57,226 nt of DNA from JAEZVV01 sp036652035 (GCA_036652035.1 JAVVWR010000011.1:1-57226); one strand, 5' to 3'. Shown: positions 16,822-26,664, numbered from the stretch's first letter. The notes: generated by a model from the letters alone, not told the origin. Numbers and translations are program-made.

Positions 16822-17400
16822 ATGAGCAAAGACCCGTGGCTTGAGCGCTGGTTGCCCTTGCTCGCCGAACGCGCCCGGGGTGAAGCGATTCTCGAGATCG
16901 GCTGCGGCAGCGGCGACGACACCCGCACGCTCGCTGCCGCCGGCCTGGATGTGATTGCTTTCGACCGGTCGGAGTCGGCATTGGAGGCCGCCCGGCGCCA
17001 GCTGCCGCAAGCGCGCTTTCACTGCCAGGACGTGCGCGCCCCCTTCCCGATCGAGCAGAGCGAACTTGGCGCGGTGATCGCCAGCCTGTCGCTGCACTAC
17101 TTTCGCTGGGACGAGACCCTCGCCCTGGCCGACCGGATCGCTCGCGTTCTCAGACCCGGAGGCGTGTTGCTGTGCCGGCTCAACGCCAGCGACGACCACC
17201 ACTTCGGCGCCAGCGGTTTTCCGGAAATCGAGCCCAGCTACTTCATGGTCGAGGGCGAACCCAAGCGCTTCTTCGACGAGGCCTCGGTCCGGCGGCTGTT
17301 TGCCAAGGGCTGGCGCACGCTCTCGCTCGAGCATTTCATCACACCCAAGTACTCGCGCCCGAAGGCGCTGTGGGAAGTCGTGCTCGAGCGCGACGCCTGA
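16822..17400 (+). CDS. class I SAM-dependent methyltransferase
   Basis: Small methyltransferase, 192 residues, with the Rossmann motif I E-I-G-C-G-S-G-D-D-T near residue 25, acidic D-R-S in motif II, C-Q-D-V-R in motif III and L-R-P-G-G-V-L-L-C after the fourth strand. The fold belongs to the Methyltransf_11/25 group. The ATG at 16822 is the first in frame after the DedA stop. The substrate cannot be told from sequence; the D-D-H-H-F-G-A block after motif VI resembles tellurite-resistance TehB-like and small-molecule methyltransferases only loosely. Confidence 0.85.
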   Translation: MSKDPWLERWLPLLAERARGEAILEIGCGSGDDTRTLAAAGLDVIAFDRSESALEAARRQLPQARFHCQDVRAPFPIEQSELGAVIASLSLHYFRWDETLALADRIARVLRPGGVLLCRLNASDDHHFGASGFPEIEPSYFMVEGEPKRFFDEASVRRLFAKGWRTLSLEHFITPKYSRPKALWEVVLERDA

Positions 17401-17415
17401 TTCCTCTGCGCCGCT

Positions 17416-18234
17416 TTAGTAGATAAAGCGCGGCTTGAGCTCGGCCAGCATGAAGGCCTCGACGATCGCCTCGGCGCGCGCGCGCGCGTCACCCCGGCGC
17501 TGCCCCTTCTTTGCCAGGATCAGCTCGTTTTTCATCGAATGCTCCCAGCCGATCAGCTCGGTCACCGTGAGCTGGTAACCGTGCGCTTCGAGCAGCAGAC
17601 AGCGCAGCACATTGGTGAGCTGGCTGCCGAGTTCGCGGGTGTGGATGCCGTGGCGGACGATCTCGCCCAGCGGTGTGCCGGCGAGCAGCCTGGCTTTCAC
17701 CTGGCGCAGCTCGGCCGCAACCTCGGCCTGGCAGCAGGGAACCAGCACGATGAACTCGGCATTTTTCTCGAGCGCGAAGCGGATCGCGTCGTCGGTGGCG
17801 GTGTTGCAGGCGTGGAGCGCGGTGACGATATCGACCTGCTTGCCGATCGCCTGGTCTGAAATCGACTCGGCCACGGTCTGGTTCATAAAGCGCATGCGCT
17901 CAAAACCCAGGCGCTGGGCCAGGGCCGCGGTGGTCTTGACCAGCTCCTCGCGCGATTCGATGCCGATCACTTCGCCCACGCCCAGGTCCTTCAAGACCAG
18001 GTCGTAGAGAATGAAACCGAGGTAGGACTTGCCGGCACCGTGGTCGACCAGGGTCACGTCGCCCTTTTTCTCGACCACTTCACGAATCAGCGGCTCGATG
18101 AACTGGACCAGGTGATAGACCTGCTTGAGCTTGCGCCGGCTGTCCTGGTTGAGCTTGCCGTCGCGCGTGAGGATGTGCAGCTCTTTGAGAAGCTCGACCG
18201 ATTGACCGGGCTTGATGTCGTGGTTCTGGCTCAT
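17416..18234 (-). CDS. METTL25/RRNAD1-like methyltransferase-domain protein
   Basis: 272-residue protein with a SAM-binding domain of the Methyltransf_32 type. The glycine-rich motif is D-H-G-A-G-K-S-Y-L-G-F, followed by G-I-E-S-R-E-E-L and later T-A-L-H-A-C-N-T-A-T-D-D-A-I and V-P-C-C-Q. These features match a widespread group of uncharacterised bacterial proteins related to eukaryotic METTL25/RRNAD1. The N-terminal ~60 residues are helical. It lies 112 bases downstream of pyk on the same strand, beyond a strong palindrome, so it may have its own transcript. Target unknown. Confidence 0.83.
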   Translation of the reverse strand: MSQNHDIKPGQSVELLKELHILTRDGKLNQDSRRKLKQVYHLVQFIEPLIREVVEKKGDVTLVDHGAGKSYLGFILYDLVLKDLGVGEVIGIESREELVKTTAALAQRLGFERMRFMNQTVAESISDQAIGKQVDIVTALHACNTATDDAIRFALEKNAEFIVLVPCCQAEVAAELRQVKARLLAGTPLGEIVRHGIHTRELGSQLTNVLRCLLLEAHGYQLTVTELIGWEHSMKNELILAKKGQRRGDARARAEAIVEAFMLAELKPRFIY

Positions 18235-18318
18235 GTCATGTCCATTGGGTCGGCCCGAGGGCGGTGCGCAGTCTCTCGCGCCGTTCGCTGGCGCGCCATT
18301 CCGGTTTGCCCCGGCGCC

Positions 18319-18340
18319 CGGGCGGGCCGCGGCCCGCCCG
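18319..18340. terminator. 22-base perfect palindrome downstream of pyk
   Basis: A perfect GC-only palindrome lies just past the pyk stop (18347) on its transcribed side. It could fold into a very stable hairpin, though no T-run follows, so it may stabilise the mRNA end rather than terminate. Confidence 0.45.
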
Positions 18341-18346
18341 GCCCGC

Positions 18347-19774
18347 TTAACCGATCCGCACGATCTTGAGGGTGTTGGTGCCGCCGGCCTGTCCCATTGG
18401 CTCGCCCACGGTTATCACCACCAGATCGTCGCGCGCCACCACGCCCTGGTCGCGCAACAGGCGCTCGGCGTCGGCCAGAGCAAGATCGCGGTCGCTCGCG
18501 GGCTGGAAGTGCAACGGCCGCACGTTGCGGTAGAGCGCCAGGCGCCGGCGCGTGGCCACGCTTGGGGTGAGCGCGTAGATGGGAAGATCGACATCGTGCC
18601 GGCTCATCCACAAGGTGGTCGAGCCCGACTCGGTGAGTGCGACGATCGCCTTGCAGCGCAGGTGATACGCGGTGAACAAGGCGCCATAGGCGATCGACTG
18701 ATCGACCCGCGAGAAGGTCTGGTTGAGAAACTGGGTGTCGAGCTCGACCGTTTCCGAGCGATCGGCCTCGGCCACGATCGCGGCCATCGCCTCGACCGTC
18801 TCGACCGGGTATTTGCCGGCAGCGGTTTCGGCCGACAGCATCACCGCGTCGGTGCCGTCGAGCACGGCGTTGGCCACGTCGCTCACCTCGGCGCGGGTGG
18901 GCACGGCGTTGACGATCATCGACTCCATCATCTGCGTGGCGGTGATGGTGAGCTTGTTGGCGGCGCGCGCCATCTTGATCAGGCGTTTTTGCAGCGCCGG
19001 CACGGCGGCGTTGCCGATCTCAACGGCCAAATCACCGCGCGCGACCATGATGCCGTCGGAGGCATCGAGAATCTCGGCGAGCTTGCCGATCGCCTCGGCG
19101 CGCTCGATCTTGCTGATCACCATCGGCTTCATGCCGTACTTGGCGCCGGCAATGCTTGCCAGCTGCCGCGCCATCTCCACATCGGTGCGGTTCTTGACGA
19201 AGCTCACCGCCACGTAGTCGGCACCACACTCCATCGCGGTGTCGATATCGCGCACGTCCTTGGCCGTGAGCGCCGGCGCCGACAGGCCGCCGCCCTGCTT
19301 GTTGATGCCCTTGTTGTTCGAGAGCTCGCCGCCGATGCGGACCACGGTGTGGATTTCGCTGCCCGCCACGCGCTCGACATCGAGCACGATCAGGCCGTCG
19401 GCCAGCAGCAGCACATCGCCCGCGCGCACGTCGCGCGGCAGGTCTTTGTAATCGAGCCCGCAGCGCTCGGCGTTGCCGAGGTCGCACGCGGCGTCGAGCA
19501 CGAAACGGCTGCCCGGAATCAGGCTGGCCTTGTCACCCTCGAACTTGCCGACGCGGATCTTGGGGCCTTGCAGGTCGGCCATGATCGCCACTTCGCGCCC
19601 CACTGCCTGAGCCGCGTCCCGCACCGCCTTGGCGCGTGCCAGGTGGTCGGCCGCGGTGCCGTGCGAGAAATTGAAGCGCACCACGTCCACGCCAGCCGCC
19701 AGCATGCGCTGGAGGGTGAGCGGATCGCTGGAGGCGGGGCCGAGAGTGGCGACGATCTTGGTGCTGCGGGGCAT
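18347..19774 (-). CDS. pyk: pyruvate kinase
   Basis: Converts phosphoenolpyruvate and ADP to pyruvate and ATP, the last step of glycolysis. 475 residues, the normal length. The N-terminus has T-K-I-V-A-T-L-G-P-A-S and R-F-N-F-S-H-G; the signature S-K-I-E-R-A-E-A-I (catalytic K) and the following M-V-A-R-G-D-L-A-V-E are intact. The C-terminal allosteric domain is complete. Pgk lies 450 bases upstream on the same strand, separated by a small gene on the other strand, so the two glycolytic genes are near neighbours but not clearly one operon. Confidence 0.97.
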   Translation of the reverse strand: MPRSTKIVATLGPASSDPLTLQRMLAAGVDVVRFNFSHGTAADHLARAKAVRDAAQAVGREVAIMADLQGPKIRVGKFEGDKASLIPGSRFVLDAACDLGNAERCGLDYKDLPRDVRAGDVLLLADGLIVLDVERVAGSEIHTVVRIGGELSNNKGINKQGGGLSAPALTAKDVRDIDTAMECGADYVAVSFVKNRTDVEMARQLASIAGAKYGMKPMVISKIERAEAIGKLAEILDASDGIMVARGDLAVEIGNAAVPALQKRLIKMARAANKLTITATQMMESMIVNAVPTRAEVSDVANAVLDGTDAVMLSAETAAGKYPVETVEAMAAIVAEADRSETVELDTQFLNQTFSRVDQSIAYGALFTAYHLRCKAIVALTESGSTTLWMSRHDVDLPIYALTPSVATRRRLALYRNVRPLHFQPASDRDLALADAERLLRDQGVVARDDLVVITVGEPMGQAGGTNTLKIVRIG

Positions 19775-19934
19775 GGGACGCTCTTCAAGGGGGAAACCAG
19801 AACCGAGATGCTAAGCCCGACACGCCGGGTGCGCCCGTCAGGGCCAAGCGGGAATACCCGCCGACTCATGACAGCAAGCGCGGGAAGCCGATCCGGCTTA
19901 CTCTCGCCCCATACCGCACATAAAAGGACCGCCG

Positions 19935-20105
19935 ATGGCCAAACCCAATTACCAGTTCGAAAAGCGCCAGCGCGATCTGGCCAAGAAGAAGAAAAAGGAA
20001 GAAAAGGCCCAACGCAAGGCCGAAGGCAAGCAGACCGGCAGCGAGCCGGAGCCAGGCGCTGACGAGGCCTCGGCGGCGCCCGCTGAAAACGCGATCGGCG
20101 GCTGA
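19935..20105 (+). CDS. 56-residue lysine-rich small protein
   Basis: Small gene divergent from pyk, with an A-A-A-A-G-G-A ribosome-binding site nine bases before the ATG. The product begins M-A-K-P-N-Y-Q-F-E-K-R-Q-R-D-L-A, then a lysine run K-K-K-K-K-E-E-K, then an acidic/alanine tail. The N-terminal half resembles a small protein I recall as conserved in many proteobacteria (N-Y-x-F-E-K-R-x-R-E-x-x-K-K-x-K). Highly charged, helix-prone, no signal or membrane segment; nucleic-acid or ribosome binding is plausible but unproven. Confidence 0.72.
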   Translation: MAKPNYQFEKRQRDLAKKKKKEEKAQRKAEGKQTGSEPEPGADEASAAPAENAIGG

Positions 20106-20221
20106 TCGCCACTGCTGCCGCTTCAAGCCGAACCGGTGCTCACGGCCCGGGTCGGCTCACCCCCGCCCGTCGCATCTCGACCGGCCTCCCGGTTTCAGAC
20201 TCCCCCGCTGGCCTGCCCGTC

Positions 20222-21424
<1,203 letters not shown>

Positions 21425-21496
21425 GGGGAGGGCTTGTCGATAGAAGGGGTGAAAGGGACGCCGCACACCGCAACCCTGGGAGCTGCGGGCGCTGGC

Positions 21497-21502
21497 ATTA
21501 TA
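21497..21502 (-). promoter_or_regulatory. candidate -10 box of pgk
   Basis: Perfect TATAAT on the minus strand inside the block TGGCTTCGTATAAT, also found before mutL. It lies 72 bases upstream of the pgk ATG and overlaps the start region of the divergent rhombosortase gene. No convincing -35 is seen. Confidence 0.5.
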
Positions 21503-21509
21503 CGAAGCC

Positions 21510-22130
21510 ATGTCCGACGCCTCTGCACACGGGCCGGCGCACTGCGCGGCGCCGGCCTCTCCGAACCGCGCGCGGCAAGTCGCGGCCGTGTTCGTGCTGA
21601 TCGTTGTGGCGCTGCAAGCGCTGTCTCTCGCCCCGCTCCTTGAGTACCGCCGCGCGTGGCTCGCCGCCGAGCCGTGGCGCTGGATCAGCGCGCACTGGGT
21701 CCATCTGTCGTGGCTGCACGCGGGCATCAACGCCGCGGCGCTTCTGTTGCTCGCCCAGGTCTTTTCACCCTGGCTCTCGGGACGCGTCCTGCTCGCCCTG
21801 ATGCTGGGCGCCGACCTCTTTATCTCGGCGCTACTGTTTTTTGGCTGGCCTGCGATCGAGTGGTATCGCGGCCTGTCGGGAAGTTTGAACGCGGTATTGG
21901 CCGCCGCATGCGTGCTCTGGCTGGCCGCGCCCGACCGTCCGCCGCAGCGCTGGATTCCTGCGCTATTGCTGGCCGGGGTTGCAATCAAGGGCTGGCTCGA
22001 ACGTTCGTGGAGCGCTGACTTGCCGACCGCGGCCTGGCTCGGGGGCCACACCGTTCCGCCCGCGCACCTGGCCGGCGCCGTCTTCGGGTTGGCCGCGGGC
22101 CTGATGCTGGTCTTGATACGCCGCCGCTAG
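21510..22130 (+). CDS. rrtA: rhombosortase (GlyGly-CTERM processing rhomboid protease)
   Basis: Small rhomboid-family intramembrane serine protease, 206 residues, of the rhombosortase type that cleaves C-terminal GlyGly-CTERM anchors. The catalytic serine is S123 in W-Y-R-G-L-S-G-S-L-N, and the partner histidine is H186 in P-A-H-L-A-G. The first helix pattern W-R-W-I-S-A-H-W-V-H-L-S-W-L-H is typical. Several membrane helices are visible and the C-terminus ends in an arginine cluster. It is convergent with, and overlaps by 4 bases, an S8 peptidase with a GlyGly-CTERM tail, its likely substrate. The ATG at 21510 overlaps the pgk promoter region. Confidence 0.9.
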   Translation: MSDASAHGPAHCAAPASPNRARQVAAVFVLIVVALQALSLAPLLEYRRAWLAAEPWRWISAHWVHLSWLHAGINAAALLLLAQVFSPWLSGRVLLALMLGADLFISALLFFGWPAIEWYRGLSGSLNAVLAAACVLWLAAPDRPPQRWIPALLLAGVAIKGWLERSWSADLPTAAWLGGHTVPPAHLAGAVFGLAAGLMLVLIRRR

Positions 22131-24154
22131 CTGCGGCGGCGCCAGACCCCCGCCAGCGCCAGCATCAAACCCAAACCCAACGGAAACGAGCCGCCCCCAC
22201 CGTTGCCGCTGGGTAGAGGCACCGACGGCAAGGGCACCGGTGCCGCATCGCCCGTGACCACGGGTGGCACCGCCAGCGGCAGCAGGTCGCCACAGTGGCT
22301 CGCCGCTCCGGTAAGACCCACCTCGATCACGCAGCGGTCAATCCCCGTGCGACCGGCCGTGTCGCTGACCGCGAGCTCCACCGTGTAGCGGCCGGGCTGA
22401 CTCACCACCAAGGCCGACTGTGCGGCGCTGGCATTGAGGATCGAAGCCCCGGCCGGGCTGCTCCCCACCAGAGACCAGGTGACCGCGGCGACAGCCCGAC
22501 CCGGGATCGCCACGCTCGCGCGGGCGTCGAGCGCCACCGGCGCAGTCAGCGACACGGTGGTCGGGGTGGAGGCCATCGCCGCGATCGGGGCTTGCGCCGC
22601 GACAACGGCGCTAAAGGCATCGAGCAGGCCGGCGCCGCACGATGCCGTGTCGCAATTGCACTGACCGTCGTTGGGCCAAACGCCATTGGCATCGGCACGA
22701 AAAGCCGGGCTGCTGCAGGCCAACAAGCCCGGATCCGGCGCCGGAAAGGGCCGCGCCGCGCCCTTGAGCCGCGCCACCAGTTCGCCCGGCGGCAGTGACG
22801 GATTGACGGCCAGCATCAGGGCCGCGACGCCAGCGGCCATCGGCGTCGAAAAACTGGTGCCGAGCTTGCCTTGATAGGCCATCGGCCCGGGGCCGGTGCT
22901 GCCCTCGTTGTTGGTCGAGACAATCGCGTACAGGCAAGGGCCGGTCACCTGGCCGCAGTTGCCGGCGGGAGCCGACAACCCCACCTGCGGCCCATGTGCC
23001 GAATACCCGACCTTGGTTCCAATATGGCGCACGCCGGCCACAGCCACCACGCCGGAACAATTGGCCGGCTCGCCCACCGGACCGCTGTCATTGCCGGCGG
23101 CGACAAACACCGTCACGCCGCGCTCGCGCAGCCTGGCCACCATGTCGGCATACGCCGGGGTGCAATTCCCTGCACCACCCAGGCTCAGGTTGATGATGCG
23201 CGCCGGCGCCGGGTTGCTCGGCAGCAAAACTCCGTTGCTCACCGGCAGGCCGGCCGCCCAGGCCATCGCGGCCAGAATGTCCGAATCGCGGCCACCGCAC
23301 TTGCCCAGCGCCCGCACCGGCAGAACCCAATGGCTCCAGCCGATTCCAGCCACCCCCACGCTGTTGTTGCTCGCCGCGCCGAGAATGCCGGCGATGTGGC
23401 TGCCGTGCCAGGTGCTGGCCGCATCGGCCGGCCGGCCGCTCGAGTCGCTTGCCAGGCAGTCGGACGGGAACAGATCCGGGCGCTGCTGGGTGTCGCTCAC
23501 GCTCACCCAATCGCCTGGATCGCTCGCGTCAATGTCGCGGCCGTTGCCGTCATTGGCGACGGTGGTATCGACCACGAAGTCGTAGCCCGCCAGAACGCGA
23601 CCGCCCTGGCTCGCGCGGCCAAGATCGGGGTGATCGAACAGGACACCGGTATCGACCACGGCCACCACCACGCGCGGACTGCCGGTACTGATATCCCAGG
23701 CCGCCTCGGCGTTGACCGCCGCGGGCCAGCCGCCGGCGGGCGCCGGCGCCCGCAGCCACCATTGCTCGGTAAAGCGCGGATCGTTGGGCAAGGCCAGCGC
23801 GAACTTGCGGCGGTCCGGCTGGACCCAGGCCACGCCCGGGTCGGCGCGCAGACGCGCGAGCGTCGATTGCAGCTCGGCCCCCGCCATGAGCTTGGGCGCT
23901 CGCACCACATGGATTCGTTCTCCAATGGTCCGTCGCAACGCCAGCTTGACGCCGCTCGCCTGCCCCAGGCGTTCCACTTTCAGTTCGGCCGCCGCGTCGG
24001 ACTCGCCGCGGAATCTCACAATGAACTGCTCAGTGCTCTCGGCCATGGGGGCCCGCGTCACCGCGACCGCCGTACCCACTGCACTCACTGCGCTCACTGC
24101 ACACCCGGCTGCGACCCCAGCCACGCACGCCAGAAACATCTGCCTTGCCTTCAT
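22127..24154 (-). CDS. S8 (subtilisin-like) serine peptidase with GlyGly-CTERM tail
   Basis: Secreted subtilase, 675 residues from the ATG at 24154 (an in-frame extension to 24271 lacks a signal). Residues 1-30 are a signal peptide, ~40-115 an inhibitor-I9-like propeptide, then the catalytic domain with D168 (V-V-D-T-G-V), H253 (W-H-G-S-H-I-A-G) and S434 (G-T-S-F-S-T-P-M-A). After a PKD-like beta domain (~525-625), the C-terminus is G-N-G-G-G-G-S-F-P-L-G-L-G-L-M, a hydrophobic stretch and R-R-R-S: the GlyGly-CTERM anchor. Its rhombosortase gene lies in convergent overlap. Expected route: Sec export, anchor cleavage by rhombosortase, then release or lipid re-anchoring at the surface. Confidence 0.93.
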   Translation of the reverse strand: MKARQMFLACVAGVAAGCAVSAVSAVGTAVAVTRAPMAESTEQFIVRFRGESDAAAELKVERLGQASGVKLALRRTIGERIHVVRAPKLMAGAELQSTLARLRADPGVAWVQPDRRKFALALPNDPRFTEQWWLRAPAPAGGWPAAVNAEAAWDISTGSPRVVVAVVDTGVLFDHPDLGRASQGGRVLAGYDFVVDTTVANDGNGRDIDASDPGDWVSVSDTQQRPDLFPSDCLASDSSGRPADAASTWHGSHIAGILGAASNNSVGVAGIGWSHWVLPVRALGKCGGRDSDILAAMAWAAGLPVSNGVLLPSNPAPARIINLSLGGAGNCTPAYADMVARLRERGVTVFVAAGNDSGPVGEPANCSGVVAVAGVRHIGTKVGYSAHGPQVGLSAPAGNCGQVTGPCLYAIVSTNNEGSTGPGPMAYQGKLGTSFSTPMAAGVAALMLAVNPSLPPGELVARLKGAARPFPAPDPGLLACSSPAFRADANGVWPNDGQCNCDTASCGAGLLDAFSAVVAAQAPIAAMASTPTTVSLTAPVALDARASVAIPGRAVAAVTWSLVGSSPAGASILNASAAQSALVVSQPGRYTVELAVSDTAGRTGIDRCVIEVGLTGAASHCGDLLPLAVPPVVTGDAAPVPLPSVPLPSGNGGGGSFPLGLGLMLALAGVWRRRS

Positions 24155-24288
24155 TGCCGCCCCGCCGCTTGGACACTCAGCCGTGCATCCTGCTGGATCG
24201 GAGGAAGACCTGACAAGACTGCGCCATCGCTTGACCAACGATCCGATGGCAAGACACAACAATCCGTCCACTCGAGGGTCGTTGCCGC

Positions 24289-24352
24289 AAAAAAAACCGC
24301 CCGCGGCTGGGTGCCCGTCAGCGCGTCACTGACTGGCACCGCCCACGGGCGG
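24289..24352 (-). terminator. strong intrinsic terminator of the FHA gene
   Basis: On the minus strand, a long two-part stem (outer arms 24346-24352 with 24297-24303, inner arms 24329-24340 with 24310-24321) is followed by eight T residues. It lies 20 bases past the FHA stop. Confidence 0.85.
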
Positions 24353-24372
24353 CGGGATCGAACCGGACCGCT

Positions 24373-25053
24373 TTATCGGGCGGGCGGATTGACGAATTCC
24401 ATTTTCACTCCGGCCAACTCCAGCACGTCGCCATGCTTGAGTGGCTGCGCGGCCGAGCCGATGTTGGCGCCGTTGACCGCGGGGAAGATGTCGCCTTCCA
24501 CGTGGGCGATGAAATAGCCGGTGGGACGGCGGGTGATCACAGCCACTTGATGGCCGGGGCGGCCGACGGTGGTGAGCGCCTTGACCAGCACCAGCTCCCG
24601 CCCCAGATTGGCGCCCGTGAGAATCCGGATCAGTGCGCCAGCCGCTTCGCCGCCGCTCTGAACGCCAGGGTGGCGGATCTGGATGGTGGCCGGGCCGGGT
24701 CCGTAGAACTCGCGTCGCAGCGGCTGGCTGGTGTCGATGTCGATGTCGGATTCGGCGGTGGCATCCCCCGCGCCAATAAACTTGAGGCGGTATTTGCCGA
24801 TCTCGATCATGTCGCCGGTTTGCAGCAGATGGCGCTTGATCGGCTGGCCGTTGACCGTGGTGCCGTTGGTCGACCCCAGGTCTTCGAGGTAGGTGTCGTG
24901 GCCGCTGGTGTAGATCACCGCGTGTTCGCCGCTGACCGCGAGGTTGTCGATCACGACATCGTTGTGCGAGCGTCGTCCGATCGTGGTCCGGTCTTTCGTG
25001 AGCCCGATCTCGCGGAGCACCACACCGTCCAGACTCAATACCAACCTGGGCAT
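24373..25053 (-). CDS. FHA-domain protein with a second degenerate FHA-like domain
   Basis: Phosphothreonine-binding signalling protein, 226 residues, cytoplasmic. Residues ~5-95 are a canonical FHA domain: T-T-I-G-R-R-S-H-N-D-V-V-I-D, V-S-G-E-H-A, and L-E-D-L-G-S-T-N-G-T-T-V-N-G. Residues ~140-220 repeat the fold with weaker motifs (T-T-V-G-R-P-G-H-Q-V-A, N-G-A-N-I-G), likely a second FHA domain with altered binding. It lies 97 bases downstream of a PP2C phosphatase gene on the same strand; no kinase gene is nearby, so the cognate Ser/Thr kinase must be elsewhere. The ribosome-binding site A-A-G-G-G-G supports the ATG at 25053. Confidence 0.9.
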   Translation of the reverse strand: MPRLVLSLDGVVLREIGLTKDRTTIGRRSHNDVVIDNLAVSGEHAVIYTSGHDTYLEDLGSTNGTTVNGQPIKRHLLQTGDMIEIGKYRLKFIGAGDATAESDIDIDTSQPLRREFYGPGPATIQIRHPGVQSGGEAAGALIRILTGANLGRELVLVKALTTVGRPGHQVAVITRRPTGYFIAHVEGDIFPAVNGANIGSAAQPLKHGDVLELAGVKMEFVNPPAR

Positions 25054-25150
25054 TTCATTCCCCTTGTGTACTCAGCGCGCTCGTGGCGCCGCGTCGATTC
25101 TGCCAGTGGCCGTCGTCGCTGACCATCGAAGGCGCGATGTTTCAGTGGCA

Positions 25151-25915
25151 TCAAGCCGCATCGCTTGCCATCAGGCGCACGATCAAGACTGAGACGTTGT
25201 CGCAGCCACCGGCCTGATTGGCCATGGCCACCAGGCGACGGGCTGCGCCCTGGATATCGTCGTGAGCGGTGGCGAGCCACGCCGCAATCTCGTCCTTGCC
25301 GATCATTTCCGACAGACCATCCGAGCACAGCAGCAAGAGGTCGCCAGGCGCGGCGTCGTACGCGTGGATCTCGGGCTCGAGTTCGGCATCCGCACCGAGC
25401 GCACGTGTCACCAGATTCTTGGCCGGCAACTGGCGCGCTTCCGCCTCGGTCACCATGCCGGCGTCGATCAGCTCCTGGTTGAACGAGTGATCGCGCGTGA
25501 TCTGCTGCAGCCGCTCACTGCGCAATCGGTACAGCCGCGAGTCACCGGCGTGAGCCACCCACAGCCGGCGTCCGAGCAGCCACGCCACCACCAGCGTGGT
25601 GGCCATGCCGGCATACGCGGTGCTGTTGGCAGCGGCGTTATGGATGTCGGCGTTGATGCCGACGATGGCCTCGCGCAGCGCAGCTTCGGCATCGAAGGCC
25701 GCGTCTTCGCACAGATCGACAGACCGCCATTGACCCAGGCGCGCAAGGATCGAACTGACGGCCATGGCGCTGGCGATCTCGCCCGCCTTATAACCGCCCA
25801 ATCCGTCAGCCAACACGAAGAGGCGAGCCGCCGGGTCCATGCCAATTGCGTCCTCGTTCAGAGGACGAACCTGACCGGTATCAGACAACAGCGCCGCTTC
25901 GAATTGCAGGGTCAT
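25151..25915 (-). CDS. PP2C-type Ser/Thr protein phosphatase
   Basis: Metal-dependent phosphatase of the bacterial Stp type, 254 residues, removing phosphate from Ser/Thr. All metal-binding and core motifs are visible: R-P-L-N-E-D-A-I-G, V-L-A-D-G-L-G-G-Y-K-A-G-E, H-A-G-D-S-R-L-Y-R, L-L-L-C-S-D-G-L-S-E and G-G-C-D-N-V-S-V-L. It precedes an FHA-domain gene on the same strand, a pairing typical of Ser/Thr phosphorylation circuits and some type VI secretion loci, but no kinase or secretion genes lie in the window. Confidence 0.93.
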   Translation of the reverse strand: MTLQFEAALLSDTGQVRPLNEDAIGMDPAARLFVLADGLGGYKAGEIASAMAVSSILARLGQWRSVDLCEDAAFDAEAALREAIVGINADIHNAAANSTAYAGMATTLVVAWLLGRRLWVAHAGDSRLYRLRSERLQQITRDHSFNQELIDAGMVTEAEARQLPAKNLVTRALGADAELEPEIHAYDAAPGDLLLLCSDGLSEMIGKDEIAAWLATAHDDIQGAARRLVAMANQAGGCDNVSVLIVRLMASDAA

Positions 25916-25944
25916 GGTCGCAGCCTAGCGCACCCGCAGCGCAG

Positions 25945-26664
25945 TCATCGTGCCGCGCCCGTCGGCGGGGTACGGCGCCAGGCCACCCATTTGGCGACCA
26001 CCACCACCACGGCAGCGCCCGTCACACCCGCGACCCACTTCACCCAGTCCTCGGCCGGCACATAGAGCGCGGCCACCGGGTCACCCACCATCAGCGAACC
26101 GGCGATCCAGCCCAGCAGGGCGCCGCCACCGAGGACGATGATCGGAAAGCGGTCGAGCAGTTTGAGAACGAGCTGGCTGCCATAAACAATGAAGGGCACC
26201 GACACCAGCAGGCCGAAGATGATCAGCGCCGTGCGATGACCTTCGGGCGACTGCTCGACTGCGCCGGCTATGGCGATCACGTTGTCGAGGCTCATCACGA
26301 AGTCGGCGACGATGATGGTCTTGACCGCTGCCCACAGCTTGTCGCTCGCTTGCAGGTTTTCGTGGCCGTCTTCTTCGGCCGGAGCGATCAGCTTGACGCC
26401 AATCCAGATCAGCAGCGCGCCGCCGATCATCTTGATGAGGGGCAGATCGAGCAGGGCGACTGCGAAAGTGATCAAGATGACGCGCAACACGATCGCACCA
26501 GCGGCACCCCAGAAAATACCCTTGGCGCGCTGTTTGGCGGGTAGGTTGCGGCAGGCCAGCGCGATCACGACGGCGTTGTCGCCACCGAGAAGAATGTCGA
26601 TCAGGATGATCTGCAGCACTGCCGCCCAGTGAATGGCAGCCAGCCACGCGAGCATCGTTTCCAT
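25945..26664 (-). CDS. TerC-family integral membrane protein
   Basis: Membrane protein of the TerC/YjbE type, associated in other bacteria with manganese efflux and metal handling during secretion. 239 residues from the ATG at 26664, which has GGAG seven bases upstream; 12 extra in-frame residues upstream are disfavoured. The family aspartate/asparagine motifs are present in both halves: D-I-L-L-G-G-D-N-A-V-V-I and D-F-V-M-S-L-D-N-V-I-A-I. Roughly seven membrane helices. It follows sucD after a terminator and is followed by the PP2C gene after 29 bases. I looked for a yybP-ykoY Mn riboswitch upstream and did not find one. Confidence 0.9.
   Translation of the reverse strand: METMLAWLAAIHWAAVLQIILIDILLGGDNAVVIALACRNLPAKQRAKGIFWGAAGAIVLRVILITFAVALLDLPLIKMIGGALLIWIGVKLIAPAEEDGHENLQASDKLWAAVKTIIVADFVMSLDNVIAIAGAVEQSPEGHRTALIIFGLLVSVPFIVYGSQLVLKLLDRFPIIVLGGGALLGWIAGSLMVGDPVAALYVPAEDWVKWVAGVTGAAVVVVVAKWVAWRRTPPTGAAR

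Noticed and set aside
21490..21510. loxP-like sequence (CTTCGTATAATG)
   Set aside because: Only half a site is present with no inverted partner arm; the TATAAT is better read as a promoter element.
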